From Candidatus Dormiibacterota bacterium (GTDB lineage Bacteria; Chloroflexota; Dormibacteria; Aeolococcales; Aeolococcaceae): a DNA stretch of 58,461 bases. The notes beneath the pieces were generated by a model, which was not told the DNA's origin, searched no databases, and was given only the letters and a program-made list of their open reading frames with translations. Every line of letters begins with the position of its first letter. The first letter of the stretch is position 1. Positions 15,501 to 23,658 of this stretch are shown here, piece by piece. Where the stretch lies: positions 1-58,461 of the forward strand of contig DASXNK010000037.1 of NCBI GenBank assembly GCA_036495095.1, in the 5' to 3' direction. The translations under genes and the position numbers were made by a program.

Positions 15501-18158
15501 CTACCAGAGCAGGCGGAGCACCAGCCCGAGCAGCCCACCGGAGCTGGTCCTGGGCGCCGCCGGAGCGGGGCCGCCGAGGCTGATGGGGATCCCGAGGATG
15601 GTCAGGCTCGGAGCCGGCGCCCCGGGGACAGGTGCGGCCGCGCCCAGGCCCGGCACCGGCAGCGCGGGGAGGGGGAGGGGCAGCGGCACCGGGAGGGGCA
15701 GCGGTGCGGGCGCCGCCGAGGGCACCCTGGCCGGTGCCGGCGCGGCGCTGCCGCAGGGCAGGGCGGCGGCGTCGTTCTGGCCGCCGCCGGCGTCCACGGT
15801 GAGGTTGAGGGTCGCCAGCTCCAGCGAGGTCACGCCATAGGGATAGGCGAGGCGCGCCCCCGCGGGCGGGTTGCCGGCGTTCGCCAGCGGCACGTCCACC
15901 TCGACGAGGCCCGGCTTGCCGGGCACGATCCGGCCGGCGTCGACGTGGGTCGCCGCGGCCTTGCCGCCGCCGACGCTCCCGTCCTCGAAGGTGGCGGCGC
16001 CGGTGCGGTCGATCTTCGTGTGGGCGTACCAGGTGGTGCCCGCGTAGGTCCAGTAGAGGGTGTAGTCGGCGGCCTGCGAGATCGACGGCACCTGGCCGGT
16101 GAGGTCGGCGACGGTGAGCACCGCGCGCAGGGTGGTGCCGTCGGGGCTGAGGTCGAGCTCGCCGCGGGTCAGGTCCATCTGCGGGATCGGCGCCGCGGTG
16201 AGCGGATCGGTGGCGTTCCCCGGCGCGGTCACGAACGCGGGTCCGCAGGGGGTGGCGAGCACCGGGTCGGGCACCGCGGGCGGCCCGGTGGTGACCGCCG
16301 GGGCGGTGGTCCCGGTGATGTCCCGCATCAGGTTGCCGAGGTTCGGGGTGCCGAAGCCGCTCACGTAGTCCCAGCCGGCGCCGGCGACGTTGAGGCCGTT
16401 GGTGCCCAGGGTGATGTCGTGGAAGTCCTGGGCGTAGTGCGAGCTGGTGCCCTTCGCGTAGAGGAGCGGGTTGGCGAAGCCGAGGCCGTGCGCCTGGTCG
16501 GGGGCGGCCGCCTGGATGCGGGTCCACATCCCCAGCCACAGCGGGGCGGAGAGGCTGGTGCCGCCGGAGGTGCCGGGGATCATGTCGGTGACGACGGTGT
16601 AGCCGTTGCTGATCACGTCACCGGAGAGGGCGCTGACATCGGGGAGCCCGCGACACATGGTGCCGGGGGTGAAGATCTGCAGCAGGCCGCTGCCGATCAG
16701 GCAGGGGTGGTTCACGGCGCTCACCCCCTTCTGGTAGTCGGGCCGGGGAATGAAGAGGGCGGAGCCGCCGCCGCCGAAGGGCCAGGCGTACTCGAGCGCG
16801 CGCTCCTTCGGGCTGGTGCCCTGCTTGGCGTAGAGGACGGTGCCGCCGACCGCGACCACGTACCGGCTCGCCGCCGGGTAGTTGGCCAGCGGGACGACCT
16901 GGTTCAGGACACCGTTGCCGGCGCCGACGATCGGGAGCACCGCGATCGGGCAGGAGGAGCCGGTGTCGCCGGTGGAGACGAAGAGGGTGCGGCCCTCGAG
17001 GGTGCCCTGGAGCAGGGTCTGCTCGGCGACCGGCTCGAGGTTGTTGCCCAGCGCCTGGCCGGCGTTCGGCAGCGGGTTGGCGATCGGGTTCCCGAGCAGG
17101 AAGTTGAGCGGGTTGGTCTCGCACTCGCCGAACGAGGCGCTCGCCTGGCGGGGACCGTTGGGGTCGCTGACCCAGGTCGAGAACATCGTCGCGACGTCGG
17201 CGTCGCTGAGCGAGGCGCCGAAGTAGAGCTGCTCCTGGCGGACCAGCGGAGCCATGCCCGTGCTCGCCTGGGTGTCGAGGTTCCACTCGCCCTCACCGGA
17301 ATTGTCGTTCCACGGGCCCGGCCCGGTGTGCTTCACCACCACCGGCACGTGGGGCAGGTGGTTCAGGTCCTCGAAGCGGCGCAGGTTGGCCACCACCGGG
17401 TCGGTCGCCCCGGCGCCGAAGATCGCCATGGTCTGGCCCTGGCCCTGGTTCTCGGCGGGCTGCTGGTAGAGCGACCACAGGTCCTGGGGCGTGTAGCTGT
17501 CGGTGTAGAGGCCGGCGGGGGCGGGGGTGGCGCCGAGCCGGGTCCGCGCGCTCGCGGCCGACGTGGTGCTGTGCGGCGTGGAGAAGTGCTGGAGGGTGTT
17601 GAGCCCGACGATCGAGATCACCCCGAGGCCGCCGGGCACGCTCGGCGCCCGGTCGTTGGCGAGGAAGCTGGTGCCCCCGGCGCTGTAGGAGCGCACCGTG
17701 GTGCCGAGCAGCCGGTCCAGCTGGCCGACGGCGCCGACCGCCTCGATGAAGGTGCCGCCGGAGCCGACGTGCTGGACCTCGAGCCCGGCACCGTGGAGCC
17801 AGGCCACCGCGGCCGAGACCCGCTCCGGCGATACGCCGAACCTCGAGGCGACCTGCTCGGGGGTGAGGAACCGGTGGTAGAGGGGGCTGGCCGGGTCGTA
17901 GAGGGCGGTGAGGAGCGCCTGCTCGCCGGCCGGGTCGGAGGGGGCGAGGCCGACGCCGATGTGGAGCGGCGTCGACGCCGGGGGCAGGGCCTGGGCGACC
18001 AGGCTGTCGAGGCCCGGAAGCAGGTTCTGGGCCAGCTGGACCACCGCGGGAAGGGGCGGCCCGTCGAGGACGGCGGCGTGGAGGTTCGCTGCGCCCGCCA
18101 CCAGGATCCCGGTGGCGACGACGGCGGTGAGCGCTCGACGAAGCGGTCCTCTTGCCAT
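15501..18158 (-). CDS. S53 (sedolisin/kumamolisin) family peptidase, secreted
   Basis: An 885-residue exported acid-type serine-carboxyl peptidase. A signal peptide (about 1-29) is followed by the pro-kumamolisin activation domain (about 60-210), with SPLYHRFLTPEQVASRFG typical of that domain. In the catalytic domain, the Glu and Asp of the triad lie in GEGEWNLDTQA and the nucleophile in GTSGGTSLSAPLW. The oxyanion Asp is probably in the FVSTGDTGSS region. After about residue 640 comes a beta-rich domain of about 120 residues, then a Pro-rich tail ending in a short hydrophobic segment (GGLLGLVLRLLW), which may tether it to the envelope. It is divergent from the AsnC regulator. Confidence 0.92.
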   Translation of the reverse strand: MARGPLRRALTAVVATGILVAGAANLHAAVLDGPPLPAVVQLAQNLLPGLDSLVAQALPPASTPLHIGVGLAPSDPAGEQALLTALYDPASPLYHRFLTPEQVASRFGVSPERVSAAVAWLHGAGLEVQHVGSGGTFIEAVGAVGQLDRLLGTTVRSYSAGGTSFLANDRAPSVPGGLGVISIVGLNTLQHFSTPHSTTSAASARTRLGATPAPAGLYTDSYTPQDLWSLYQQPAENQGQGQTMAIFGAGATDPVVANLRRFEDLNHLPHVPVVVKHTGPGPWNDNSGEGEWNLDTQASTGMAPLVRQEQLYFGASLSDADVATMFSTWVSDPNGPRQASASFGECETNPLNFLLGNPIANPLPNAGQALGNNLEPVAEQTLLQGTLEGRTLFVSTGDTGSSCPIAVLPIVGAGNGVLNQVVPLANYPAASRYVVAVGGTVLYAKQGTSPKERALEYAWPFGGGGSALFIPRPDYQKGVSAVNHPCLIGSGLLQIFTPGTMCRGLPDVSALSGDVISNGYTVVTDMIPGTSGGTSLSAPLWLGMWTRIQAAAPDQAHGLGFANPLLYAKGTSSHYAQDFHDITLGTNGLNVAGAGWDYVSGFGTPNLGNLMRDITGTTAPAVTTGPPAVPDPVLATPCGPAFVTAPGNATDPLTAAPIPQMDLTRGELDLSPDGTTLRAVLTVADLTGQVPSISQAADYTLYWTYAGTTWYAHTKIDRTGAATFEDGSVGGGKAAATHVDAGRIVPGKPGLVEVDVPLANAGNPPAGARLAYPYGVTSLELATLNLTVDAGGGQNDAAALPCGSAAPAPARVPSAAPAPLPLPVPLPLPLPALPVPGLGAAAPVPGAPAPSLTILGIPISLGGPAPAAPRTSSGGLLGLVLRLLW

Positions 18159-18238
18159 GGGCAGACTCCCCCGAGGTCGTCGAGCCCCGATCTGCGCCGG
18201 ATGCAGACCTGAACGGCTGGCGTCCCCCTCATCCCTCC

Positions 18239-18252
18239 GACGCTCCAGCGTC
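18239..18252. promoter_or_regulatory. Palindrome in the S53/AsnC divergent promoter region
   Basis: GACGCT-CC-AGCGTC is a perfect inverted repeat with a 2-bp centre, 42 bp before the AsnC-family start. Lrp/AsnC proteins commonly autoregulate from such sites, so it is a candidate operator controlling both the regulator and the divergent peptidase. Confidence 0.4.
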
Positions 18253-18293
18253 CGCTTTCTTGCGATCGGCTCTGTCGTCTAAGGTCCGGCTCC

Positions 18294-18764
18294 GTGCCCA
18301 GAGCGCAGCAGCCCGCCGGCCTGGACCGGATCGACCGCCGCATCCTCGAGGTGCTTCGCGACGACGGCCGGATCAGCATCGCCGCCCTCGCCGAGCAGGT
18401 CGGGGTGTCGCGGGCGAACGCCTACACCCGGCTGCTGCGGCTCCGCGAGGAGGGGGTGATCGAGGGCTTCACGGCCCGGGTGAACAGCCGCCGGATGGGG
18501 CTGGGGATCGCCGCGCTCGTGCTCCTGTCCGTGCGCCAGCCGGACTGGCGGGCGCTGCGCACCGAGCTCGTCGAGATGCCCGAGGTGGAGTACTGCGCGC
18601 TCACCACCGGCACCCACGACGCCCTCATCCTGGTCCGCGCCACCGACGTCGAGACCCTCCGCGACGTCGTCCTCGAGCGCCTCCAGAGCCTGCCCATGGT
18701 CCAGGGCACCCAGACCATCTTCGTGCTCGACGAGGTGGTGCGGAAACCGTTCGTCCTCCCCTGA
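18294..18764 (+). CDS. Lrp/AsnC-family transcriptional regulator
   Basis: A 156-residue regulator with an N-terminal helix-turn-helix (DRIDRRILEVLRDDGRISIAALAEQVGVSRANAYTRLLRL, about 11-50) and a C-terminal RAM ligand-binding/oligomerisation domain (about 75-145), in which YCALTTGTHDALILVRA is the central strand region. Such proteins respond to amino acids and act on adjacent genes. GTG 18294 is used as the start. It is divergent from the S53 peptidase, whose breakdown products could be its effectors; that link is inference. A hairpin follows the stop. Confidence 0.92.
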   Translation: MPRAQQPAGLDRIDRRILEVLRDDGRISIAALAEQVGVSRANAYTRLLRLREEGVIEGFTARVNSRRMGLGIAALVLLSVRQPDWRALRTELVEMPEVEYCALTTGTHDALILVRATDVETLRDVVLERLQSLPMVQGTQTIFVLDEVVRKPFVLP

Positions 18765-18772
18765 CCCGGGCC

Positions 18773-18789
18773 TCGGAGCATCGCTCCGA
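18773..18789 (+). terminator. Hairpin after the AsnC-family gene
   Basis: TCGGAGC (18773-18779), a 3-base loop and GCTCCGA (18783-18789) make a 7-bp stem 9 bases after the stop codon. There is no T-tract. Confidence 0.5.
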
Positions 18790-18890
18790 TCGAACCGGAC
18801 GATGCAGGGCCGCCAGTGCGTTAATCGGCGTCGAGATCAGACCGGGCGGCGCCGGCCGGGCGGGAGGCGCTCCTCCGAGGGGGGCTTGAG

Positions 18891-20393
18891 ATGGCCGATC
18901 CACTGGTGGCCGGGCTGCTCGGGAAGACCCTGCACCTGCTCGGGCTGCCGGTGCCCCACACCCCCGCGCTCGGCGCCGTGCGCGCGCCGGCCCAGCCCGC
19001 GGCCGCGCCCGCGCCGGTGGCGCCGCTGGACGCCCGCCGCCGGGTCGCCCGGCTCTTCGCCCGGGCCGGATTCGGCGCCACCGTCGCCGAGATCGACCAG
19101 TGGGCGGCGGCAGGCTACACCGCCACCGTCGATCACCTGCTCGGCTTCGCCAGCTCGGCGGGCCGCGCCGACGACCTCGAGGTGATGGCGCTGCAGGAGG
19201 TCGCCCAGAGTGGCGACGCCAACAACCCGACCCCCCAGCCGTATCAGCGCTGGTGGCTGCAGCGGATGGCCACCACCCCCAACCCGCTGGAGGAGAAGCT
19301 GACCCTCCACTGGCACGGCCACTTCGCCACCGGATTCGTCAAGGTGCGCCGGCTGGAGCTGATGATCGGCCAGAACCGGCTGCTCCGCAGCCAGGCCGCC
19401 GGCGACTTCCGGGCGCTCTGCAAGGCGATCACCGCCGATCCGGCGATGCTGATCTGGCTCGACGGTGACACCAACCGCAAGGGCAGGCCGAACGAGAACT
19501 ACGGCCGCGAGTTCATGGAGCTGTTCAGCCTCGGCCACGACGCCGGCTACACCCAGGGCGACGTCCGCGAGGCGGCGCGCGCCTTCACCGGCTACACCGT
19601 CGACAAGCAGGGCGCCGTCGCCTTCAACCCCGCCCTCCACGACGCCGGGCCCAAGACCCTCCTCGGCCAGACCGGACCATGGGGCGCGGGCGACGTCGTC
19701 GACATCGTCCTCGACCGGCATCCCCAGGGACCGGTGGCCGCCAACCACGTGGCCCGGCGCCTCGCCGGCTTCCTCCACCGTCCCGACCCGGAGCCGCAGG
19801 TGGTGCAGGCGATGGCCGAGGCCTTCGTCGCATCGAACTACCAGGTCAGGCCGATGGTCCGCGCGCTGCTGCTCCGCCCGGAGTTCTCGGACGGCGCCGC
19901 GCGCACTATCAAGTCGCCCGCCGAGCTCGTCGCCGGCACCATCCGCGGGCTCAACCTCGCCCGCGGTGACGGTGCCCTGGGCTACGTCGAGTCGCTGCTC
20001 GGCCAGCCCGGCAACAGCACCGCACCCAACGACCTGCTCGCGGAGGAGTGCACCAGGATGGGGCAGGTCCTCTTCGATCCGCCCAACGTCGCCGGCTGGC
20101 ACGGCGGCACCGCCTGGGCGAACACCGCCACCCTGCTCGCCCGCTACAACTTCGCCGCCCGCGCCGCGCAGCTGGTCACCGACGACCAGCTCGGCGCCCT
20201 GCTCGACGGCACCCCGGCCCCGGCGCCGCAGCCGTGGATGCTGCGGCTCGGCCTGCTCGACCTGCTGCCCGCGACCTCCGCGGCGATCAGCGGCTACGTG
20301 GCCGCGGCACGCGCCGCCCACGCCGACGACAAGACCGTGGCGCGGGGCGTGCTCACCCTGCTTCTCGCCTCGCCCGACTACAACCTGCGGTGA
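18891..20393 (+). CDS. DUF1800 family protein
   Basis: A 500-residue protein of the DUF1800 family, which is widespread in environmental bacteria and of unknown function. Family hallmarks are LFARAGFGATVAEID near residue 55, EEKLTLHWHGHFATGF, NENYGREFMELFSLG, and YTQGDVREAARAFTGYTV. The segment LFDPPNVAGWHGG near the end is also typical. A Pro/Ala-rich linker covers about 25-45. I see no certain signal peptide, although the N-terminus is mildly hydrophobic. It is directly followed by a DUF1501 gene, the usual genetic partner of DUF1800; the pair is thought to work together on an exported or envelope process. Confidence 0.93.
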   Translation: MADPLVAGLLGKTLHLLGLPVPHTPALGAVRAPAQPAAAPAPVAPLDARRRVARLFARAGFGATVAEIDQWAAAGYTATVDHLLGFASSAGRADDLEVMALQEVAQSGDANNPTPQPYQRWWLQRMATTPNPLEEKLTLHWHGHFATGFVKVRRLELMIGQNRLLRSQAAGDFRALCKAITADPAMLIWLDGDTNRKGRPNENYGREFMELFSLGHDAGYTQGDVREAARAFTGYTVDKQGAVAFNPALHDAGPKTLLGQTGPWGAGDVVDIVLDRHPQGPVAANHVARRLAGFLHRPDPEPQVVQAMAEAFVASNYQVRPMVRALLLRPEFSDGAARTIKSPAELVAGTIRGLNLARGDGALGYVESLLGQPGNSTAPNDLLAEECTRMGQVLFDPPNVAGWHGGTAWANTATLLARYNFAARAAQLVTDDQLGALLDGTPAPAPQPWMLRLGLLDLLPATSAAISGYVAAARAAHADDKTVARGVLTLLLASPDYNLR

Positions 20394-20398
20394 CGACC

Positions 20399-21688
20399 AT
20401 GCGGATCACCCGACGCCACCTCCTCCGGCTGGGCGGCACCCTGGGAGCCGCCACCGTGATCGCCCCGATGTGGCTCGACGCCGGCGCGCTGCACGCCGCG
20501 GCCGCCGGGGCCACCCCGAGCAGCGGCCGCAAGCTGATCGTCATGCTCCTCGCCGGCGGCAACGACGGGCTCAACACCGTCGTCCCCTACGGCAGCGGCG
20601 ACTACTACGCCAGGCGTCCGCTCATCAACATCCCGCAGGCGAAGGTGCTGCCCCTGCCCGGCAGCCCCGGGGTCGGCCTCCATCCGAACCTGGTGAAGCT
20701 GCAGTCGCTCTACCAGCAGGGGCGGGTCGCGATCGTCCAGGGGGTCGGCTACGACAAGCCCGATCTCTCGCACTTCGGCTCGATGGACATCTGGCAGTCG
20801 GGCAACCCCGCGGTGCGGCAGGGGTCGGGCTGGCTGGGCCGGTACCTCGATCGCACCCCCGGGCGGGGCGGCGCGCTGCGCGCCGTGAGCATCGGCAACA
20901 GCCTTCCGAAGGCGCTCACCGGCGAGCAGACCAGCGGCGTCGCCATCTCCTCGCTCGGGGGCTTCCACTTCGACGACGGCGCCGACGCGCCCGGCAGCGA
21001 GGCGGCGCGCCTCCACCAGGGCTACCTCGACTGCTGCAGCGGCACCAGCGGCGACCCCGCCACCGACGCGCTGCTCAGCGGCGGCCGGACCACCGTCGGC
21101 GCGGTGCGCGCCATCGCCGCGCTCGCCCGGGGGGCGACCCCGGGGACGGGGACGCTCGCCGACCAGGTGGCCACGGCGATGACCCTGCTCACCTCCAACC
21201 TCGGCGTCGAGATCGCCATGGTGACCCTGGGGAGCTTCGACGACCACGCCGCGGAGAATCCCAACCACGACCGCCTGCTCGGACTCGTCGACGCCGCCAT
21301 CGGGCGCTTCCACGACCTGGCGCTGGCGACCGGCCACCCCGAGCAGTACCTGCTCATGACCTTCTCGGAGTTCGGGCGCCGGGTGAACGAGGACGGCAGC
21401 GGCGGCACCGACCACGGCACCGCGGCCCCGATGCTGCTCGTCGGCGACGGCGTGGCCGGTGGCCTCCACGGCGTCCAGCCCTCGCTCTCCAGCCTCGACA
21501 AGGACGGCAACATGGTGCGCGCCGTCGAGCTGCGCGAGGTGTACGCCACCGTGCTCGAGGGCTGGCTGGCGGGACCGCCGGCGGGCTCGTTGCTCGGCTA
21601 CGGAGCCGGCGACGGCATCACCCCGGTGCGCTTCCTGCGCTCGGCCCCGTCAGTGGCGGGGACGGCCCATCCGGCGCTCGCCTCCTGA
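20399..21688 (+). CDS. DUF1501 family protein with Tat signal
   Basis: A 429-residue exported protein of the DUF1501 family, which is related in fold to alkaline phosphatase/sulfatase proteins. The N-terminus TRRHLLRLGG is a twin-arginine (Tat) signal, so it is exported folded. Family motifs include LIVMLLAGGNDGLNTVVPYG, HPNLVKLQSLYQQGRVAIVQGVGY, HFGSMDIWQSG, MTFSEFGRRVNEDGSGGTDHGTAAPML and GVQPSLSSLD. ATG 20399 is used; GTG 20390, which overlaps the DUF1800 stop as GTGA, would add three residues. It forms an operon with DUF1800. Tat export suggests a bound cofactor or metal, but the function is unknown. Confidence 0.93.
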   Translation: MRITRRHLLRLGGTLGAATVIAPMWLDAGALHAAAAGATPSSGRKLIVMLLAGGNDGLNTVVPYGSGDYYARRPLINIPQAKVLPLPGSPGVGLHPNLVKLQSLYQQGRVAIVQGVGYDKPDLSHFGSMDIWQSGNPAVRQGSGWLGRYLDRTPGRGGALRAVSIGNSLPKALTGEQTSGVAISSLGGFHFDDGADAPGSEAARLHQGYLDCCSGTSGDPATDALLSGGRTTVGAVRAIAALARGATPGTGTLADQVATAMTLLTSNLGVEIAMVTLGSFDDHAAENPNHDRLLGLVDAAIGRFHDLALATGHPEQYLLMTFSEFGRRVNEDGSGGTDHGTAAPMLLVGDGVAGGLHGVQPSLSSLDKDGNMVRAVELREVYATVLEGWLAGPPAGSLLGYGAGDGITPVRFLRSAPSVAGTAHPALAS

Positions 21689-21691
21689 GGG

Positions 21692-22327
21692 CTACGCCGG
21701 CACCGCGTCGAGGATGCGGTCGTGGGAGCCGTCGGGGTAGGCGGTCTCGCAGGTCTGGAACTGGGCGACCACGTTGCCGTTCGCCAGCGGCGGCACGCCG
21801 TCGTCGCGCAGCCAGTTGTCGCGCACCTCGACGATGCGCAGCCGGTGGGCGGCGCCGGTGCTGTCGTACCAGGTGATGATCGAGCCGACGCCCAGGTCGA
21901 GCAGCGGGGTGAAGACGCCGGCGTTGTGGCCGACGAAGTAGGTGCGGCCGCCGACGCAGGTGTCGACCGCCGCGCTGACGTGGGTGAGCTCGGTGGCGCC
22001 GCTGCAGTCGGAGTAGGTGGTGACCGTGGTGTCCAGGCTGCCGTCGCCGCTGCGCAGGGTGTTCGCCGGCCCGGAGGGCAGGGTGATGACCACCGGGAGG
22101 CTGCCGATGGCCGGGGTGGCGGCCGGGGCGGGCAGCGCGACCGACCGGGCGGCGGAGTTGGGGCTGGCCGCGGCGACCCGCGTGCCGGCGCCGGTGACCC
22201 AGAGCGACCCGGCGGTGACGGAGGCGATCAGCGCGGCGCCGAGGAGGAGGTTCGAGCCGGGCCGGAGGCGGCGCGGCCGGGGGGTCTCCAGGGTCTCGCT
22301 CGCCGGCGCGGTCGTCTCCGGGGCCAT
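21692..22327 (-). CDS. Sortase-like transpeptidase (class E/F type)
   Basis: A 211-residue single-pass protein with a TM segment at about 25-46 and an extracellular domain. The sortase catalytic residues can be placed in order: H134 in YFVGHNAGVF, C193 in FQTCETAY and R204 in SHDRIL. FTPLLDLGVGSIITWYDSTGAAHRLRIVEVR matches the strands between His and Cys in sortases. Two further cysteines (108, 124) might form a disulfide. The TLxTC motif is reduced to FQTC, so it is a divergent member. Its mRNA leader carries a c-di-GMP-I riboswitch and an SD-containing hairpin. The candidate substrate is the TPTTG-ended protein at 14584-15321. Confidence 0.65.
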   Translation of the reverse strand: MAPETTAPASETLETPRPRRLRPGSNLLLGAALIASVTAGSLWVTGAGTRVAAASPNSAARSVALPAPAATPAIGSLPVVITLPSGPANTLRSGDGSLDTTVTTYSDCSGATELTHVSAAVDTCVGGRTYFVGHNAGVFTPLLDLGVGSIITWYDSTGAAHRLRIVEVRDNWLRDDGVPPLANGNVVAQFQTCETAYPDGSHDRILDAVPA

Positions 22328-22354
22328 GACAGCATCCCTCCGAGCTGTCGGCCC
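22320..22354 (-). promoter_or_regulatory. Hairpin enclosing the ribosome-binding site and start codon
   Basis: In the sortase mRNA GGGGCC-GACAGC pairs with GCTGTC and, after an AU bulge, GGCCCC of the first codons. The 10-base loop contains GGAGGG, the Shine-Dalgarno sequence, and AUG falls at the base of the inner stem. This should restrict ribosome access. Just upstream, CTGCCA (22376-22371, part of the aptamer) could pair with TGGCAG (22360-22355), an alternative stem that would break the aptamer. Confidence 0.6.
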
Positions 22355-22362
22355 CTGCCAGT

Positions 22363-22447
22363 GACTTCATTGGCAGCCCGGCCATCTCCTGTCGAGACCC
22401 GAGGCTTTGCGTCCCCTCCTCGCGGAGGGTTTGCCCTTTCCGAAGCC
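22363..22447 (-). ncRNA. Cyclic di-GMP-I (GEMM-I) riboswitch
   Basis: On the minus strand the leader of the sortase gene shows the conserved GEMM-I blocks in order. The closing stem GGCTTC (22447-22442) pairs with GAAGTC (22368-22363). GGCAAACC is at 22435-22428, followed by a P2-type hairpin CCTCC-GCGA-GGAGG with a GNRA tetraloop. GGGACGCAAAGCC ends at 22403. The short stem TCTC/GAGA follows, and TGGCCGGGCTGCCA (22384-22371) is the tetraloop-receptor side. Spacing and invariant bases match the class. It should sense c-di-GMP and control translation or transcription of the downstream gene at 22327. Confidence 0.9.
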
Positions 22448-22582
22448 GACACCGGCACCGTAGGCCCGCAACGCGGACGGATCTCGCCGCGCCGCCGCCC
22501 TGTCACCAGGGAATCACCCCTGTGTCCGCCCCTGAACAATTCTTGACGGCGGGGGACCCTCCGGCCCGCTCCCGGGGTCCGG

Positions 22583-23467
22583 TCAGTAGTCCTGCAGGTA
22601 GGCGGCGTTGCCCTCGAGGGACAGGGGGTCGAAGCCGAACTGGGTGGCCACGGCGTCGACCCGGGTCACGTTCTCCTTCTCCAGGAGGCGGAGCTGGCCG
22701 GGCGTGACCGGGGGGTTCGGGAGCACCTTCTCGAACAGAGCGGCGAGGGGGCGCATCGCGCCGACGGGCACGTGGACGTTGCGCCGGCGCCTGCCGGTCT
22801 CGGCCTTGATGATGTCGATGATCTGCTCGTAGGTGAGGTGCTCGGGGCCGCCCACCTCGTGGACCTCGCCCGAGGGCCCGCGCTCGATGCACAGGCTGAT
22901 GATGCGGGCGAGGTCGGAGACGGCGATCGGCTGGAACAGCGCCCGGCCGTCGCCCACCACCGGCACCACCGGGTTCAGCCGGATCAGCTTGGCGAGCACG
23001 GTGAAGAAGCCGTCGCCGGGACCGAAGACCAGGCTGGGCCGGAGCACGGTGAAGGGCACGGCGCCGCCGCGCACCGCCTGCTCGCCCTCCCACTTGGAGG
23101 CGAGGTAGGCATAGCGCGGGTCGGGGTCGACGCCGATGGCGCTGATGTGGACGATGTGGCCGACCCCCGCCTCGGTGGCGGCGCGGACCACGTTGGTGGT
23201 GCCCTCCGCGTTCACCCGGGCGAAGGTCTGGCTCCGCTTCTCGCGGATGATCGCGACCAGGTGGACGACGGCGTCGCAGCCGCGCAGCGCCTCGACCAGG
23301 CCCTCACCGCCGACCACGTCGGCGCGCACCCACTCGGCCCCCGCCGGCCGCGGCCCGCGGCGGGTGCCCCGCGCCAGCAGCCGCAGGTCGTGACCCGCCG
23401 CGGCGAGGGCGCGCGAGGTGTGGATGCCGACGAAACCGGTCCCACCGGTGATGGCGATGCGAGCCAC
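22583..23467 (-). CDS. NAD(P)-binding atypical SDR (NDUFA9-like / NAD-dependent epimerase)
   Basis: A 294-residue Rossmann-fold protein. It starts ARIAITGGTGFVGIHTSRAL, giving the GxxGxxG nucleotide-binding loop at once, and continues with CDAVVHLVAI, AYLASKWEGEQAV (YxxxK) and VLRPSLVFGPGD. The overall pattern matches the atypical SDR group that includes NDUFA9-like proteins, often annotated as complex I-associated or as NmrA/epimerase-like. The substrate is unknown. GTG 23467 with AGGAGG at a 6-base spacing fixes the start, although the frame is open to 23686. It is divergent from the mutasome operon, and the LexA box lies between them, so SOS control of this gene is also possible. Confidence 0.85.
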   Translation of the reverse strand: MARIAITGGTGFVGIHTSRALAAAGHDLRLLARGTRRGPRPAGAEWVRADVVGGEGLVEALRGCDAVVHLVAIIREKRSQTFARVNAEGTTNVVRAATEAGVGHIVHISAIGVDPDPRYAYLASKWEGEQAVRGGAVPFTVLRPSLVFGPGDGFFTVLAKLIRLNPVVPVVGDGRALFQPIAVSDLARIISLCIERGPSGEVHEVGGPEHLTYEQIIDIIKAETGRRRRNVHVPVGAMRPLAALFEKVLPNPPVTPGQLRLLEKENVTRVDAVATQFGFDPLSLEGNAAYLQDY

Positions 23468-23542
23468 GGCCGTCCTCCTGTTGGCGTCGGCAGAGAGTAT
23501 GGGATGGGGCGTGCCCGTCGGAGCAGCCGCCACCCGGGGCGC

Positions 23543-23572
23543 TTGCGACCACGAACGGATGTTCGCTATGCT
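23543..23572 (+). promoter_or_regulatory. SOS promoter of the mutasome with LexA box
   Basis: CGAAC-GGAT-GTTCG (23552-23565) is a perfect match to the Gram-positive LexA operator CGAACRNRYGTTCG. It lies in the spacer between a weak -35 (TTGCGA, 23543-23548) and a -10 (TATGCT, 23567-23572), ideal for repression. It should make imuA'-imuB-DUF6504 inducible by DNA damage. Confidence 0.88.
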
Positions 23573-23658
23573 GTCAACCCAGCCTCTCGCCCTCTCCCTT
23601 CGCTCCCCTGTCCGAGGCCGGGACCGACGTGGTGAGTGGGTGTGCGGGATGAGAGGAG

